Origin: a bacterium | GTDB lineage: Bacteria; Vulcanimicrobiota; Xenobia; Xenobiales; Xenobiaceae | Reading direction: 5' to 3' | Length of the DNA stretch: 34,610 bases | NCBI GenBank assembly: GCA_017458675.1 | Contig: JAFTAM010000047.1 | Span: 1 to 34,610, forward strand | Part shown: positions 14,173-21,943 of the stretch, piece after piece | Numbering within the stretch: the first letter of the stretch is position 1 | How the letters are laid out: each line of letters begins with the position of its first letter | Notes under the pieces: model-generated | Seen by the model: only the letters and a program-made list of their open reading frames with translations | Database searches by the model: none | Told to the model about the DNA's origin: nothing | Program-made: the position numbers and the translations under genes

Positions 14173-16182
14173 ATGGAAGATGTAACTCTTAGTCAGCTGA
14201 CCGGCTACAGGCGCGAGCAACTGATCAATATTATTCGGGAAGCCAATTTACAGGTCGCAAAACTGACGCGCAAAAAGACCGAAGAATTGATGCATATTAT
14301 TCTTGAGAATCAGGATAAGATAAAGTCGCTGCCCGAGCCTGAACCCAGTGAAAAGAGAAGGGGACGCAAGCCTCAGTATTCTCAGGAGAGTCAGGCTGTT
14401 ATTGAGAGAGAAAAATCATCTTCAGAATATAAAGCTGTAGAGATGCAGCAGAAGCAGAATAAGACAGACGCCGGTCTGCCGGAGCAGAGCGGCGGCGTTT
14501 ATACGGGGGATGCGGAAACCAGAGAGACCGAACCTGCGGCGCAGGCTTCTTCAAGACCTGATGCAGGCGAGGATAAATCTGAGCAAAAGGAAGCTGAGGC
14601 GGCCGAAGAAGCTGAGAGCTCTGAGAAAAAGGACCCTTCCTTGAGCGATAATATAGTATTGCCCAGGATCGAGCTCAACAATTACACCGGTACGGTCAGA
14701 GTACGCCATAAGGATAAGCAGGGGCGCAGACAGGGCCGCGGCGCTTTGGCCGAGACCGAAGAGGACGGAGTTTCTCCTCGAACCGAAAATGAAGGCGCAG
14801 GAGAGGCGGATGAGGCCGTTCCGTACAATAAAAGCAGGAACGGCGCCGATGAAGGAGGATATGCTGCTTCCGGACGCAGGCTCAGAGATAACGGCGACAG
14901 CTTTGTAAGGGAGGGCAGCCGTTTCTCGCCGAGAACCGACAAGAAAAATAATTCAGACAGTTATTACAGTCATACGGTCGTTTATCCGGAGCCGAATTAT
15001 AACCTGGGCGACATATATACGGGCGACGATATCGACGAGGTCAGTATTGCCGATAACTGTATGCCGACGGTAACCGGTATTCTGGACCTCAGACCTAAGG
15101 GGTTCGGCTTGCTGCGCGGCCGCAGTTATAAAATAGGAGAAAACGATGTGCGCGTAAGCATGGGGCTTATAAAAAAGCACTGTCTGCGCATGGGCGATAT
15201 GATCTGCGGAAAAGTTCGCTCCGTAAAGCATGGCGAGAGCGGCTATGAGCTGGAAAATATTATCTCCGTCAACGGCATTTCCCCGGAAAATGCCGCCCGC
15301 CGGCAGACGTTCGAGCAGCTGGTCCCTATTTATCCTAATGAGACTTATATTTTAGAGGGCGACGACCATGATATGACCGCCCGCGTCATCGATCTCTTCG
15401 CTCCCATAGGCAAGGGACAGCGCGCTTTGATCGTCTCTCCTCCCAAGGCCGGCAAGACTATCTGTCTGAAGAAGATTGCCGCCGGCATTTCAGCCAATTT
15501 CCCGGAAAGCATTTTAATAGCTCTGTTGGTTGACGAGCGTCCGGAAGAGGTTACCGACATGGAGCGCTCTATTCGCGGCAGCGTAGTGTCTTCTACCTTT
15601 GACGCAGACCCCATGCAGCATATTTCTATCAGCTATTTGGTGCTGCAGCGCGCCTGTCGTCTGGCGGAAATGGGCAAAGACGTGGTCATTCTGCTCGATT
15701 CTCTGACCCGTTTAGGCCGGGCCTGCAACAATGTCGCGCCGAACTCCGGACGCACTATGTCCGGCGGATTGGACAGCAGCGCGCTGCGCATGCCCAAGCG
15801 CTTTTTCGGATCGGCCCGCAAATTTGAAAAAGGCGGTTCGCTGACAATAATTGCCACCGCCCTGATTGAGACCGGTTCGCGCATGGACGAGGTGATTTTT
15901 GAGGAATTCAAAGGCACCGGCAACAACGAGATTAATCTTTCCCGCAAGCTGGCTGAGCGCCGCGTTTTCCCGGCTATTGACATTAAAAAGAGCAGTACCC
16001 GCCACGATGAGCTTCTGCAGGATGAGGATACTCTGGAAACCATGACTCTGCTGAGGCGCAATCTGGATACTTTGAGCGGCGAGCGCGAACCGACTGAGGT
16101 GATTATCGAGAATCTCAGAAAGACGGTGGATAACGCCGATTTCTTAGGACGTTTCAAACGCAACAGAACAAGCAAGCCCTGA
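14173..16182 (+). CDS. rho: Transcription termination factor Rho with a long N-terminal insertion
   Basis: 669 residues against about 420 in E. coli. Rho is the hexameric RNA-translocating ATPase that ends transcription of untranslated RNA. In order: the Rho N-terminal helical domain (residues 1-50, LTGYRREQLINIIREANLQV); an insertion of about 240 residues, highly charged and probably disordered (60-295); the cold-shock-type RNA-binding domain (from PTVTGILDLRPKGFGLLRG, about 297); and the RecA-type motor with Walker A SPPKAGKT (K428), the DERPEEV motif, LLDSLTRLGRA (Walker B) and the C-terminal DIKKSSTRHDELL. AAAGG precedes ATG 14173 by 9 nt; ATG 14164 is adjacent to it and less likely. The stop overlaps the start of the next gene. 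Insertions at this place occur in several phyla and alter RNA binding or give phase-separation behaviour in some. Confidence 0.96.
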   Translation: MEDVTLSQLTGYRREQLINIIREANLQVAKLTRKKTEELMHIILENQDKIKSLPEPEPSEKRRGRKPQYSQESQAVIEREKSSSEYKAVEMQQKQNKTDAGLPEQSGGVYTGDAETRETEPAAQASSRPDAGEDKSEQKEAEAAEEAESSEKKDPSLSDNIVLPRIELNNYTGTVRVRHKDKQGRRQGRGALAETEEDGVSPRTENEGAGEADEAVPYNKSRNGADEGGYAASGRRLRDNGDSFVREGSRFSPRTDKKNNSDSYYSHTVVYPEPNYNLGDIYTGDDIDEVSIADNCMPTVTGILDLRPKGFGLLRGRSYKIGENDVRVSMGLIKKHCLRMGDMICGKVRSVKHGESGYELENIISVNGISPENAARRQTFEQLVPIYPNETYILEGDDHDMTARVIDLFAPIGKGQRALIVSPPKAGKTICLKKIAAGISANFPESILIALLVDERPEEVTDMERSIRGSVVSSTFDADPMQHISISYLVLQRACRLAEMGKDVVILLDSLTRLGRACNNVAPNSGRTMSGGLDSSALRMPKRFFGSARKFEKGGSLTIIATALIETGSRMDEVIFEEFKGTGNNEINLSRKLAERRVFPAIDIKKSSTRHDELLQDEDTLETMTLLRRNLDTLSGEREPTEVIIENLRKTVDNADFLGRFKRNRTSKP

Positions 16183-17624
16183 TGAGTAAAGCATCTGATT
16201 CCATTCCCTTCCCCGGAACCGGCAGGGCCGGCGGAGATCGCCGCAATGGGCCCAAGCGGAGCAAAGGACGCGGTTGGGGCGGCAGAGGCGATAACGGCCG
16301 GCGCGGCTCTTCCCATAATTCCGCCTGCAGCTCTGATGGACGCCGCGGCGGCGAAGACTGTATTTTAGTCTGCGCCGACGGCAGCGGCGCTTTCGGCGAC
16401 GAGCCCGGTTTTGTCGCCGCTTTCCGAAGCGGGAATACAATTCGTATGCCCAGAGCTGAGGAACTGTCGCCTCTGCCCGAAGACGCCTCCCTGCAGTTTC
16501 TGCCCGGCCGGCGTCCTTTGGCCTGGCCCAGAGGCGGCGTCTGCCGTCCCGATAATTTGAGGGTATTTGAGGACGCTTTGGTTTTGGCGGCTCAGCTGCC
16601 TTCGGGCTGGACGCGCACTCTGCTTCCGGCCTGGCAGGCGGATAGAAATGCCGATATTCTGCCGATATTCGGCTATACGGCGGTTTTTTGCCGGGGAGGA
16701 CGTCTTTGGTGCGCGGCGGTGCGGACCGAAAACAATCCCCGCTGGCGGCCGTCCGCCTATGCCTTGCCGGAGCTGGGCGAATGCATAGCCGAGGTCAAAA
16801 AGGATCTGCCCGGCAACAGGCTGCTGGAACAGCTGGAAATCTGCGCCTGTCAGTACGGCTGCTACAATGCGCAGAATATTTTTTACGGCCGCTGGGAGGG
16901 CGCCTGTCCGGTTTCGCCTCAGTGCAACGCCGGCTGCATAGGCTGCATCTCCAAGCAGCCCGATAAAGAAGCGCCGCCTTCTCCGCAGATCCGTCTCAAT
17001 TTTGTGCCGACCGCCGAGGAAATATGCGAGCTGGGCCTTTACCATATCGGCAGAGCCGAAAGAGCTATCTTTACATTCGGCCAGGGCTGCGAAGGCGAGC
17101 CGCTGCTGCAGGCCCCGCGCATAGCCGAAGCGATAGCCGCTATCAGGAACAAAACCGATGAGGGAACTCTGCATATGAATTCCAACGGTTCGCGTCCTGA
17201 GGGGGCCGAGCTGCTCTTTAAAGCCGGCCTGAACTCTATCCGGGTGTCCATGTGCTCGGCCGTGGAATCGACCTATAATTCCTATTATCGGCCGCGCAAT
17301 TATAAGTTTGCCGACGTCATGCGGACAATAAAAAGTGCGCGCGAGCACGGTCTGTGGATTTCGATAAATCTGCTGCTCATGCCCGGCCTTACCGATCAGA
17401 AGCGGGAAACCGAGGCGCTGGCCGCCATGATCAATGAATACGGCGTCAACATGGTGCAGCTGCGCAATCTGAATATCGATCCCGACTGGCTCTTTGCTCA
17501 GATCGGCATCCCTCAGGAGGAGGGCATAGGCGTGCCGGCCATGATCGCTCTTCTGAAGGAGAAATGTCCGCATCTGCGCATCGGCTGCCACAATCCCTCC
17601 CGCGAAGAAATGGATATTAAGTAG
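16182..17624 (+). CDS. Radical SAM protein translationally coupled to rho
   Basis: 480 residues. The start ATG shares one base with the rho stop codon (TGATG), so ribosomes probably reinitiate. Residues about 12-50 are Gly/Arg/Lys rich (GGDRRNGPKRSKGRG, GGRGDNGRRG), an RG-type disordered segment. Residues 60-240 form a domain I do not recognise, with CQYGCYN near 225. The radical SAM core starts with C248xxxC252xxC255 (CNAGCIGC), which would hold the 4Fe-4S cluster that cleaves S-adenosylmethionine; later motifs include FGQGCEGEPLL, LHMNSNGSRPEG and SINLLLMPGLTD, typical of the TIM-barrel. There is no SPASM cysteine cluster at the end. Substrate unknown. The coupling to rho and the basic segment hint at an RNA or protein-synthesis target, but this is inference. 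Confidence 0.88.
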   Translation: MSKASDSIPFPGTGRAGGDRRNGPKRSKGRGWGGRGDNGRRGSSHNSACSSDGRRGGEDCILVCADGSGAFGDEPGFVAAFRSGNTIRMPRAEELSPLPEDASLQFLPGRRPLAWPRGGVCRPDNLRVFEDALVLAAQLPSGWTRTLLPAWQADRNADILPIFGYTAVFCRGGRLWCAAVRTENNPRWRPSAYALPELGECIAEVKKDLPGNRLLEQLEICACQYGCYNAQNIFYGRWEGACPVSPQCNAGCIGCISKQPDKEAPPSPQIRLNFVPTAEEICELGLYHIGRAERAIFTFGQGCEGEPLLQAPRIAEAIAAIRNKTDEGTLHMNSNGSRPEGAELLFKAGLNSIRVSMCSAVESTYNSYYRPRNYKFADVMRTIKSAREHGLWISINLLLMPGLTDQKRETEALAAMINEYGVNMVQLRNLNIDPDWLFAQIGIPQEEGIGVPAMIALLKEKCPHLRIGCHNPSREEMDIK

Positions 17625-17690
17625 GAACAAAGCCCCTGAAAGTTGAAAAACAAATAGCTCATTTTTTCACTTTAAGGAGCCGGGCCGCTC

Positions 17691-19676
17691 ATGACAATGG
17701 TCAGCGCGACTATAGGTCGCTACCAAATAATTGAAGAACTGGGACGTGGAGGCATGGGAGTTGTCTATAAGGGACACGATCCGCTGCTGAACCGTTCTGT
17801 CGCTATTAAGATTCTCTCCCAGCAGCTTGTCGGCAACGCCGAGTGCAAGGACCGCTTTATCCGTGAAGCTCAGGCTGCGGCGCGTCTGAACCATCCTAAC
17901 ATTACCGCTATTTACGATATCAACGAGCATGAGGGCATATATTTCCTCGTCTTCGAGTTCGTCAACGGCATGTCTCTGGATAAATACATGCAGGAGCACG
18001 GCCATTTAGGCGTTGACGAATCCCTGAAAATCTTTATCGCCGCGGCCAGAGCCCTCGACTACGCTCACCAGCACGGCATTGTGCACCGCGACGTCAAGCC
18101 CGGCAATATTATGGTTACCGAAAGCGGCGACGTCAAGGTCGGCGACTTCGGCATCGCCTGGGTGGAGGCCTCGCAGACCCTGACTCAGCCCGGCCAGGTA
18201 ATAGGCTCCTGTTTCTATTTCTCTCCGGAGCAGGCCCGAGGCGAAAAGGTCGACCGCCGCGCCGATATTTATTCTTTGGGCATTCTGCTTTACGAAATGC
18301 TGGCCGGTCAGGTCCCTTTCAAGGCCGACAACCTGCCGGCGGTCATCCAGCTCCATCTGACCAAGGAGCCCGAGCCGCCTACAAATTACAATATGGCCAT
18401 CCCCACCAATGTGGAGCGGGCCGTACTGCGCTGCCTGAAAAAGGACCCCGCCGAGCGCTATCAGAACGTCACCGACTTAATCAACGATCTCAATTTCGAA
18501 GAGAACAAGGAAGATTTAAGCGTCAGCAAGATCAGCCCTTCGGAAGCGGCTCTGCACAACATTCTGGGCAACAACTACTATAAACAGGGCAAGCTCGACC
18601 TGGCGGTCATGGAGTGGAACAAGGCTACCGGCCTGGACCCCTACAACGCTCTGACCCACAACAACCTGGGCACCGCCTTGGACGGCATGGGCAAACTGAG
18701 CGACGCCATTACCGAATACGGCAAGGCCGTGGATTTGAACCCCAACAACTTTGTGGCTCACTACAATTTAGGTTCGGCCCATTACCGCAACGGCAATGTG
18801 GAGGAGTCCATTGAGGAGTACCGCATGGTTACGGTGCTCAATCCCAAATTCGCTCCCGCCTACTACAATCTGGGCAACGGCTATTTCCGTCTGGGCAAAA
18901 TCGACTCGGCCATCGAGGAATGGCAGAAGGCGCTGATTCTCAATCCTCAGTTCGCCGAGGTTCTCTACAACTTAGGCAACGCCTATTACCAGAAGGGCCG
19001 CCGCGAAGAAGCCAAAGACTATTGGAACAAGGCTTTAGAGATCGATCCTCAGTTTGCCATCGCTCTTTACAACGTGGGCAGCATGCGCATGGAGGAGGGC
19101 GAGGTGGACGGCGCCATCGAGCTCTGGCAGAGGTGTCTGGAGGTCAACCCCGACTTCGCCGAAGCCCGCTACAATCTGGGCAACCTCCATTACGATCGCG
19201 GCGAAGTGGAGCTGGCTATTCCCGAATGGGAAAAAGCCACTCAGGCCAAATACGGCTTCTGGCAGGCCCATTACAATCTGGGCAACGCCTACTGCTATCT
19301 GGCTCAGTACGACGAGGCCATCAACCAGTGGCAGAAGACCGTGCAGTTTGAGGACCAGCACTGGCCGGCTCACTGGAATCTGGGCAATACCTACTATTAC
19401 GAGCGCGCCCAGATCGAGGCGGCTATCGTGGAGTGGCAGAGAGTGGCGGCCATCAACGGTCAGTACTGGCAGGCCTTCTACAATTTAGGCGAGGCCTATC
19501 TCACTCAGGGCAAGATCGAGCTGGCCTGCCTGGAGTGGGACAAAGTGGTGCAGATCAATCCCAAGTTCTGGCACGTCTATCACAATTTAGGCTCCCTCTA
19601 TTATCAGCGCGGCAAGCTGGATCAGGCGGTAGCCTACTGGACCAAGGCCATAGCTCTGATGCTCTTCCCCTGGTAA
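17691..19676 (+). CDS. Cytoplasmic Hanks-type Ser/Thr protein kinase fused to 11 TPR repeats
   Basis: 661 residues. Kinase domain at about 11-270: glycine loop GRGGMGVVYKG (18-28), ATP-anchoring K40 in VAIKIL, catalytic loop HRDVKPGN with D134, DFG with D152, then SPEQARGE and RADIYSLGILLYEM. All catalytic residues are present, so it should phosphorylate Ser/Thr. Residues 285-655 are 11 tandem TPR units of about 34 residues with the recurrent form YNLGNAYY...AIEEWQKA...NP. The Trp in the second helix recurs in most units, an unusually regular pattern. No membrane segment follows the kinase, unlike the PknB/PASTA type. The TPR array probably recruits substrates or partners. AAGGAG is 11 nt before ATG 17691; an ATG two codons on is an alternative. 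A strong terminator closes the gene. Confidence 0.95.
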   Translation: MTMVSATIGRYQIIEELGRGGMGVVYKGHDPLLNRSVAIKILSQQLVGNAECKDRFIREAQAAARLNHPNITAIYDINEHEGIYFLVFEFVNGMSLDKYMQEHGHLGVDESLKIFIAAARALDYAHQHGIVHRDVKPGNIMVTESGDVKVGDFGIAWVEASQTLTQPGQVIGSCFYFSPEQARGEKVDRRADIYSLGILLYEMLAGQVPFKADNLPAVIQLHLTKEPEPPTNYNMAIPTNVERAVLRCLKKDPAERYQNVTDLINDLNFEENKEDLSVSKISPSEAALHNILGNNYYKQGKLDLAVMEWNKATGLDPYNALTHNNLGTALDGMGKLSDAITEYGKAVDLNPNNFVAHYNLGSAHYRNGNVEESIEEYRMVTVLNPKFAPAYYNLGNGYFRLGKIDSAIEEWQKALILNPQFAEVLYNLGNAYYQKGRREEAKDYWNKALEIDPQFAIALYNVGSMRMEEGEVDGAIELWQRCLEVNPDFAEARYNLGNLHYDRGEVELAIPEWEKATQAKYGFWQAHYNLGNAYCYLAQYDEAINQWQKTVQFEDQHWPAHWNLGNTYYYERAQIEAAIVEWQRVAAINGQYWQAFYNLGEAYLTQGKIELACLEWDKVVQINPKFWHVYHNLGSLYYQRGKLDQAVAYWTKAIALMLFPW

Positions 19677-19700
19677 GGCCATAGGGATTAAACGAAAAGG

Positions 19701-19731
19701 CGGCGCGTGATTTTTCCGCGCCGTTTTTTTT
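19701..19731 (+). terminator. Rho-independent terminator of the kinase-TPR gene
   Basis: CGGCGCG (19701-19707) pairs with CGCGCCG (19717-19723) and is followed by eight T residues. Confidence 0.85.
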
Positions 19732-19847
19732 ATGTGCGCCGGCTTTTCGCCTGACGGCGGACGCCCGGTTTCGGCGGCCGGTTAAATACATTGGGGGCGC
19801 GGAGAGGCGCATAGCCGCATAAACGTAAATGCTGTCAATTATGCCTA

Positions 19848-19876
19848 TTGACATTTACAGATAATTGTGCTATAAA
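19848..19876 (+). promoter_or_regulatory. Promoter of tRNA-Arg copy 1
   Basis: TTGACA (19848-19853), 17-nt spacer, TATAAA (19871-19876), 22 nt before the mature tRNA. Confidence 0.85.
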
Positions 19877-19988
19877 ATGCAGGCATTCAGTTGCAGATGT
19901 ACCCGTGGCTTAACGGATAGAGCGGCTGGCTACGGACCAGCAGGCTGGGGGTTCGAGTCCCTCCGGGTATACCAGAAAAGAGTCCTTG
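19866..19988. repeat. 123-bp exact direct repeat containing tRNA-Arg, copy 1
   Basis: Identical to 21677-21799, covering the -10 box, the tRNA and the ascending arm of its terminator. Outside these limits the two loci differ, including the first 11 bases of the promoter spacer. Confidence 0.95.
19899..19974 (+). tRNA. tRNA-Arg (anticodon ACG), copy 1
   Basis: 76 nt folding into a complete cloverleaf: acceptor GTACCCG/CGGGTAT with a G-U first pair, D stem GCTT/GAGC, anticodon stem GCTGG/CCAGC with loop CTACGGA, T stem GGGGG/CCCTC with loop TTCGAGT, discriminator A and encoded CCA. Anticodon ACG (A34 normally edited to inosine) reads CGT, CGC and CGA arginine codons. Identical to the copy at 21710-21785. 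Confidence 0.97.
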
Positions 19989-20005
19989 CAGAAGGGCTCT
20001 TTTAT
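19978..20005 (+). terminator. Terminator of tRNA-Arg copy 1
   Basis: AAGAGTCCTT (19978-19987), loop GCAG, AAGGGCTCTT (19992-20001) then TTTATT; one T-G pair in the 10-bp stem. Confidence 0.85.
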
Positions 20006-20127
20006 TTGCTTCGGGCGATTATATAACTGCTCTCAGAATAATTGTCTGAGCGGAGTTCTGCGTTTTTTGGGGGAAAGGGCGGGGCGGTCTGCGAAAATAC
20101 AGTTTATTTTCCTTTTGTGGAGGACGC

Positions 20128-20649
20128 ATGAGTACCGCTGTCAAGACGCTCCTGGGCGATATCACCGAAATAACCGACGTGCAGGCCATAGTCAACGCCG
20201 CTAACTGCAGTTTGCTGGGCGGGGGAGGCGTGGACGGCGCCATCCATCGGGCCGCAGGTCCCCGGCTTTTGGCCGAGTGCCGTACTCTGAACGGCTGCCG
20301 TACCGGAGAGGCCAAAATCACCGGGGCCTATAACCTGCCCTGCGATTATGTCATCCATACGCCGGGACCGATCTGGTACGGCGGCGGCCGGGGCGAGGCG
20401 GAGCTGCTGGCTTCCTGTTACCGCAGCTGCCTGCGGCGGGCGGCTTCTAAAGGCATCAGAACGATCGCTTTTCCTTCAATCTCTACCGGCGTATACGGAT
20501 ATCCGGTCTATGAAGCGGCCAAGGTGGCCGTCGGGGAGGTCAGGAAGTTTATTGCCGAAAACCCCGAGGCTTTTGATTTTGTTGAATGGGTCCTTTTCGA
20601 CTCAGGAACATTAGCCGCTTATGAAAGGGCTCTGGCTGAGCGGGAATAA
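20128..20649 (+). CDS. Macro-domain protein, O-acetyl-ADP-ribose deacetylase type (YmdB-like)
   Basis: 173 residues, a single macro domain of normal length. It starts with [37 protein letters not shown]: the invariant Asp, the NAAN motif and the glycine-rich [10 protein letters not shown] loop that binds ADP-ribose. Later come [25 protein letters not shown] and the second binding loop [10 protein letters not shown]. Proteins of this subgroup hydrolyse O-acetyl-ADP-ribose or remove ADP-ribose from acidic side chains; some reverse ADP-ribosylation by toxins. TGGAGGA stands 5-7 nt before ATG 20128. The gene lies between the two tRNA-Arg copies, convergent with a Sel1 lipoprotein gene. No ADP-ribosyltransferase partner is seen nearby. 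Confidence 0.95.
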   Translation: MSTAVKTLLGDITEITDVQAIVNAANCSLLGGGGVDGAIHRAAGPRLLAECRTLNGCRTGEAKITGAYNLPCDYVIHTPGPIWYGGGRGEAELLASCYRSCLRRAASKGIRTIAFPSISTGVYGYPVYEAAKVAVGEVRKFIAENPEAFDFVEWVLFDSGTLAAYERALAERE

Positions 20650-20661
20650 ACCAAAGCCCGT

Positions 20662-20682
20662 CAGCCGCAGCCAGGGCGGCTG
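20662..20682. terminator. Hairpin between the convergent macro-domain and Sel1 genes
   Basis: CAGCCGC (20662-20668) and GCGGCTG (20676-20682) form a perfect 7-bp stem with a 7-nt loop. Neither side carries a clear T-run, so termination may need Rho. Confidence 0.4.
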
Positions 20683-20690
20683 TTCCCTGC

Positions 20691-21608
20691 TTATTTGTTT
20701 TTCGCTGTCAGCAGCAGGAAGACGTCGGGGAACCTTTTTTCGTCGGGATTTTCAGCGAGCCAGCGGCTGATTTTTTCGGCGTTTTTGCTTTTTTGAGCGG
20801 CTTCGTCGATCAGCTGTCGGCCTTTTTCCTCGTCTTTTGCGGCGCCGCTGCCGTAAATATACATTAAGCCGACGACGCCTTTTGCGTCGTCGCTGCCGTC
20901 CTCGGCGGCCGGTTGAAAATATTTATAGGCCCGATCGGTTTTTTGGGAGGTACCGGCGCCTGCGAAATTCATAAGTCCGACCATAAAGCGGGCCTGGCTT
21001 TGGACCGCTTTCATTCTGGCTTTTGAGGCGGGATCGGCCGGACTTTTGGCTTCGGCGGCTTTGCTGAACCAGTAATAGGATTTTTTGTAATTCTCCGAAC
21101 CGCCGTTTTCAAAATAGATCGTCCCCAGCTTAACCTGAGTTGAAATATCGCCCTCTTTTGCCGCCTGAGACATTATATGCAAGCCTTTTTGAGGATTTCT
21201 GATTACTCCCAAGCCTTTATAGTGCATCTCGCCGATTTCGCTTTTGACCTTGAGCCGAAGCCGGCGGTCCGCTTTGGGATTGCTCAGAATCCTGTGAAAA
21301 TAGACGAGAGCTTTTTCATAGTCCTGCTCGGCGTTATGACCGAAATAATAGGCGTCGGCTACCGCATACTGAGACTGGGGATCGCCCTTGTCGGCGGCTT
21401 CTTTGCAGTATAAAAAGGCCTGATGGTCTTCCTTTTTGTTTTGGTCCGGTTCAGCGCCGTCGGCAGTCCGGCTTTCCTTGCTGTCGGCCTGAACGTCTGA
21501 GGAACGGACCTCTTCCGGATTATTGTCGGAAGCCGCAGTGCAGGCGGAAAGGACGAGGCTCAGCAAAAGCAGCGAGACGGCAAGCCATGAATTACTGCGG
21601 AATTTCAT
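20691..21608 (-). CDS. Sel1-repeat lipoprotein
   Basis: 305 residues. A lipoprotein signal ends in LVLSACTAA, so Cys23 would be lipidated and the protein anchored in the cell envelope. A charged, disordered linker (about 25-65) precedes five to six Sel1-like repeats: DPQSQYAVADAYYFG, a KSEIGEMHYKGLGVI unit, ISTQVKLGTIYFENG, ARFMVGLMNFAGAGT and DDAKGVVGLMYIYGSGA. Sel1 solenoids bind proteins; no enzyme motif is present. It lies between the duplicated tRNA-Arg genes, and its start codon is 50 nt from the -35 box of copy 2 on the other strand. The short exported Sel1 protein at 8283-8864 is a distant relative. Confidence 0.9.
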   Translation of the reverse strand: MKFRSNSWLAVSLLLLSLVLSACTAASDNNPEEVRSSDVQADSKESRTADGAEPDQNKKEDHQAFLYCKEAADKGDPQSQYAVADAYYFGHNAEQDYEKALVYFHRILSNPKADRRLRLKVKSEIGEMHYKGLGVIRNPQKGLHIMSQAAKEGDISTQVKLGTIYFENGGSENYKKSYYWFSKAAEAKSPADPASKARMKAVQSQARFMVGLMNFAGAGTSQKTDRAYKYFQPAAEDGSDDAKGVVGLMYIYGSGAAKDEEKGRQLIDEAAQKSKNAEKISRWLAENPDEKRFPDVFLLLTAKNK

Positions 21609-21658
21609 TAGATGCAGGCTCCTTTTAAGTGGATTTTAAGAATTGCAGCTTTCGGCGC

Positions 21659-21687
21659 TTGACATGTTCGGTTGAATGTGCTATAAA
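21659..21687 (+). promoter_or_regulatory. Promoter of tRNA-Arg copy 2
   Basis: TTGACA (21659-21664), 17-nt spacer, TATAAA (21682-21687). Hexamers and distances equal those of copy 1, while the first 12 spacer bases have diverged. Confidence 0.85.
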
Positions 21688-21799
21688 ATGCAGGCATTCA
21701 GTTGCAGATGTACCCGTGGCTTAACGGATAGAGCGGCTGGCTACGGACCAGCAGGCTGGGGGTTCGAGTCCCTCCGGGTATACCAGAAAAGAGTCCTTG
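21677..21799. repeat. 123-bp exact direct repeat containing tRNA-Arg, copy 2
   Basis: Identical to 19866-19988, 1811 bp downstream in the same orientation. The intervening segment carries the macro-domain and Sel1 lipoprotein genes. Confidence 0.95.
21710..21785 (+). tRNA. tRNA-Arg (anticodon ACG), copy 2
   Basis: Same 76 nt as the copy at 19899-19974, with full cloverleaf, anticodon ACG and encoded CCA. It keeps its own promoter and terminator, so it should be expressed independently. Confidence 0.97.
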
Positions 21800-21819
21800 A
21801 AAAAGGGCTCTTTTTTTTT
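21789..21819 (+). terminator. Terminator of tRNA-Arg copy 2
   Basis: AAGAGTCCTT (21789-21798), GAAA tetraloop, AAGGGCTCTT (21803-21812), T-run to 21819. Stem as in copy 1, loop different. Confidence 0.88.
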
Positions 21820-21943
21820 GGTACGCAGTAGGAACGGCTGCAGCGGGTCCAGGCGGCGAAGAAGCTTTCGGCTTTCGGGGAGGCGGAGCCGCCGGCGTCC
21901 TTGCTTCAGGACGCAGCGGCTGATAGCAGGCAAGAATGCGCTT

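Noticed and set aside
16365-17630. Minus-strand open frame of 421 codons
   Set aside because: Antisense to the radical SAM gene whose cysteine motif and coupling to rho are clear; no family features of its own.
19054-19488. Overlapping plus-strand frames inside the kinase-TPR gene
   Set aside because: They are out-of-frame readings of the repetitive TPR coding sequence; the main frame has an unbroken kinase and 11 TPRs.
21721-21933. Minus-strand 70-codon frame ending LEPPACWSVASRSIR
   Set aside because: It is the antisense reading of tRNA-Arg copy 2, a well-known spurious protein.
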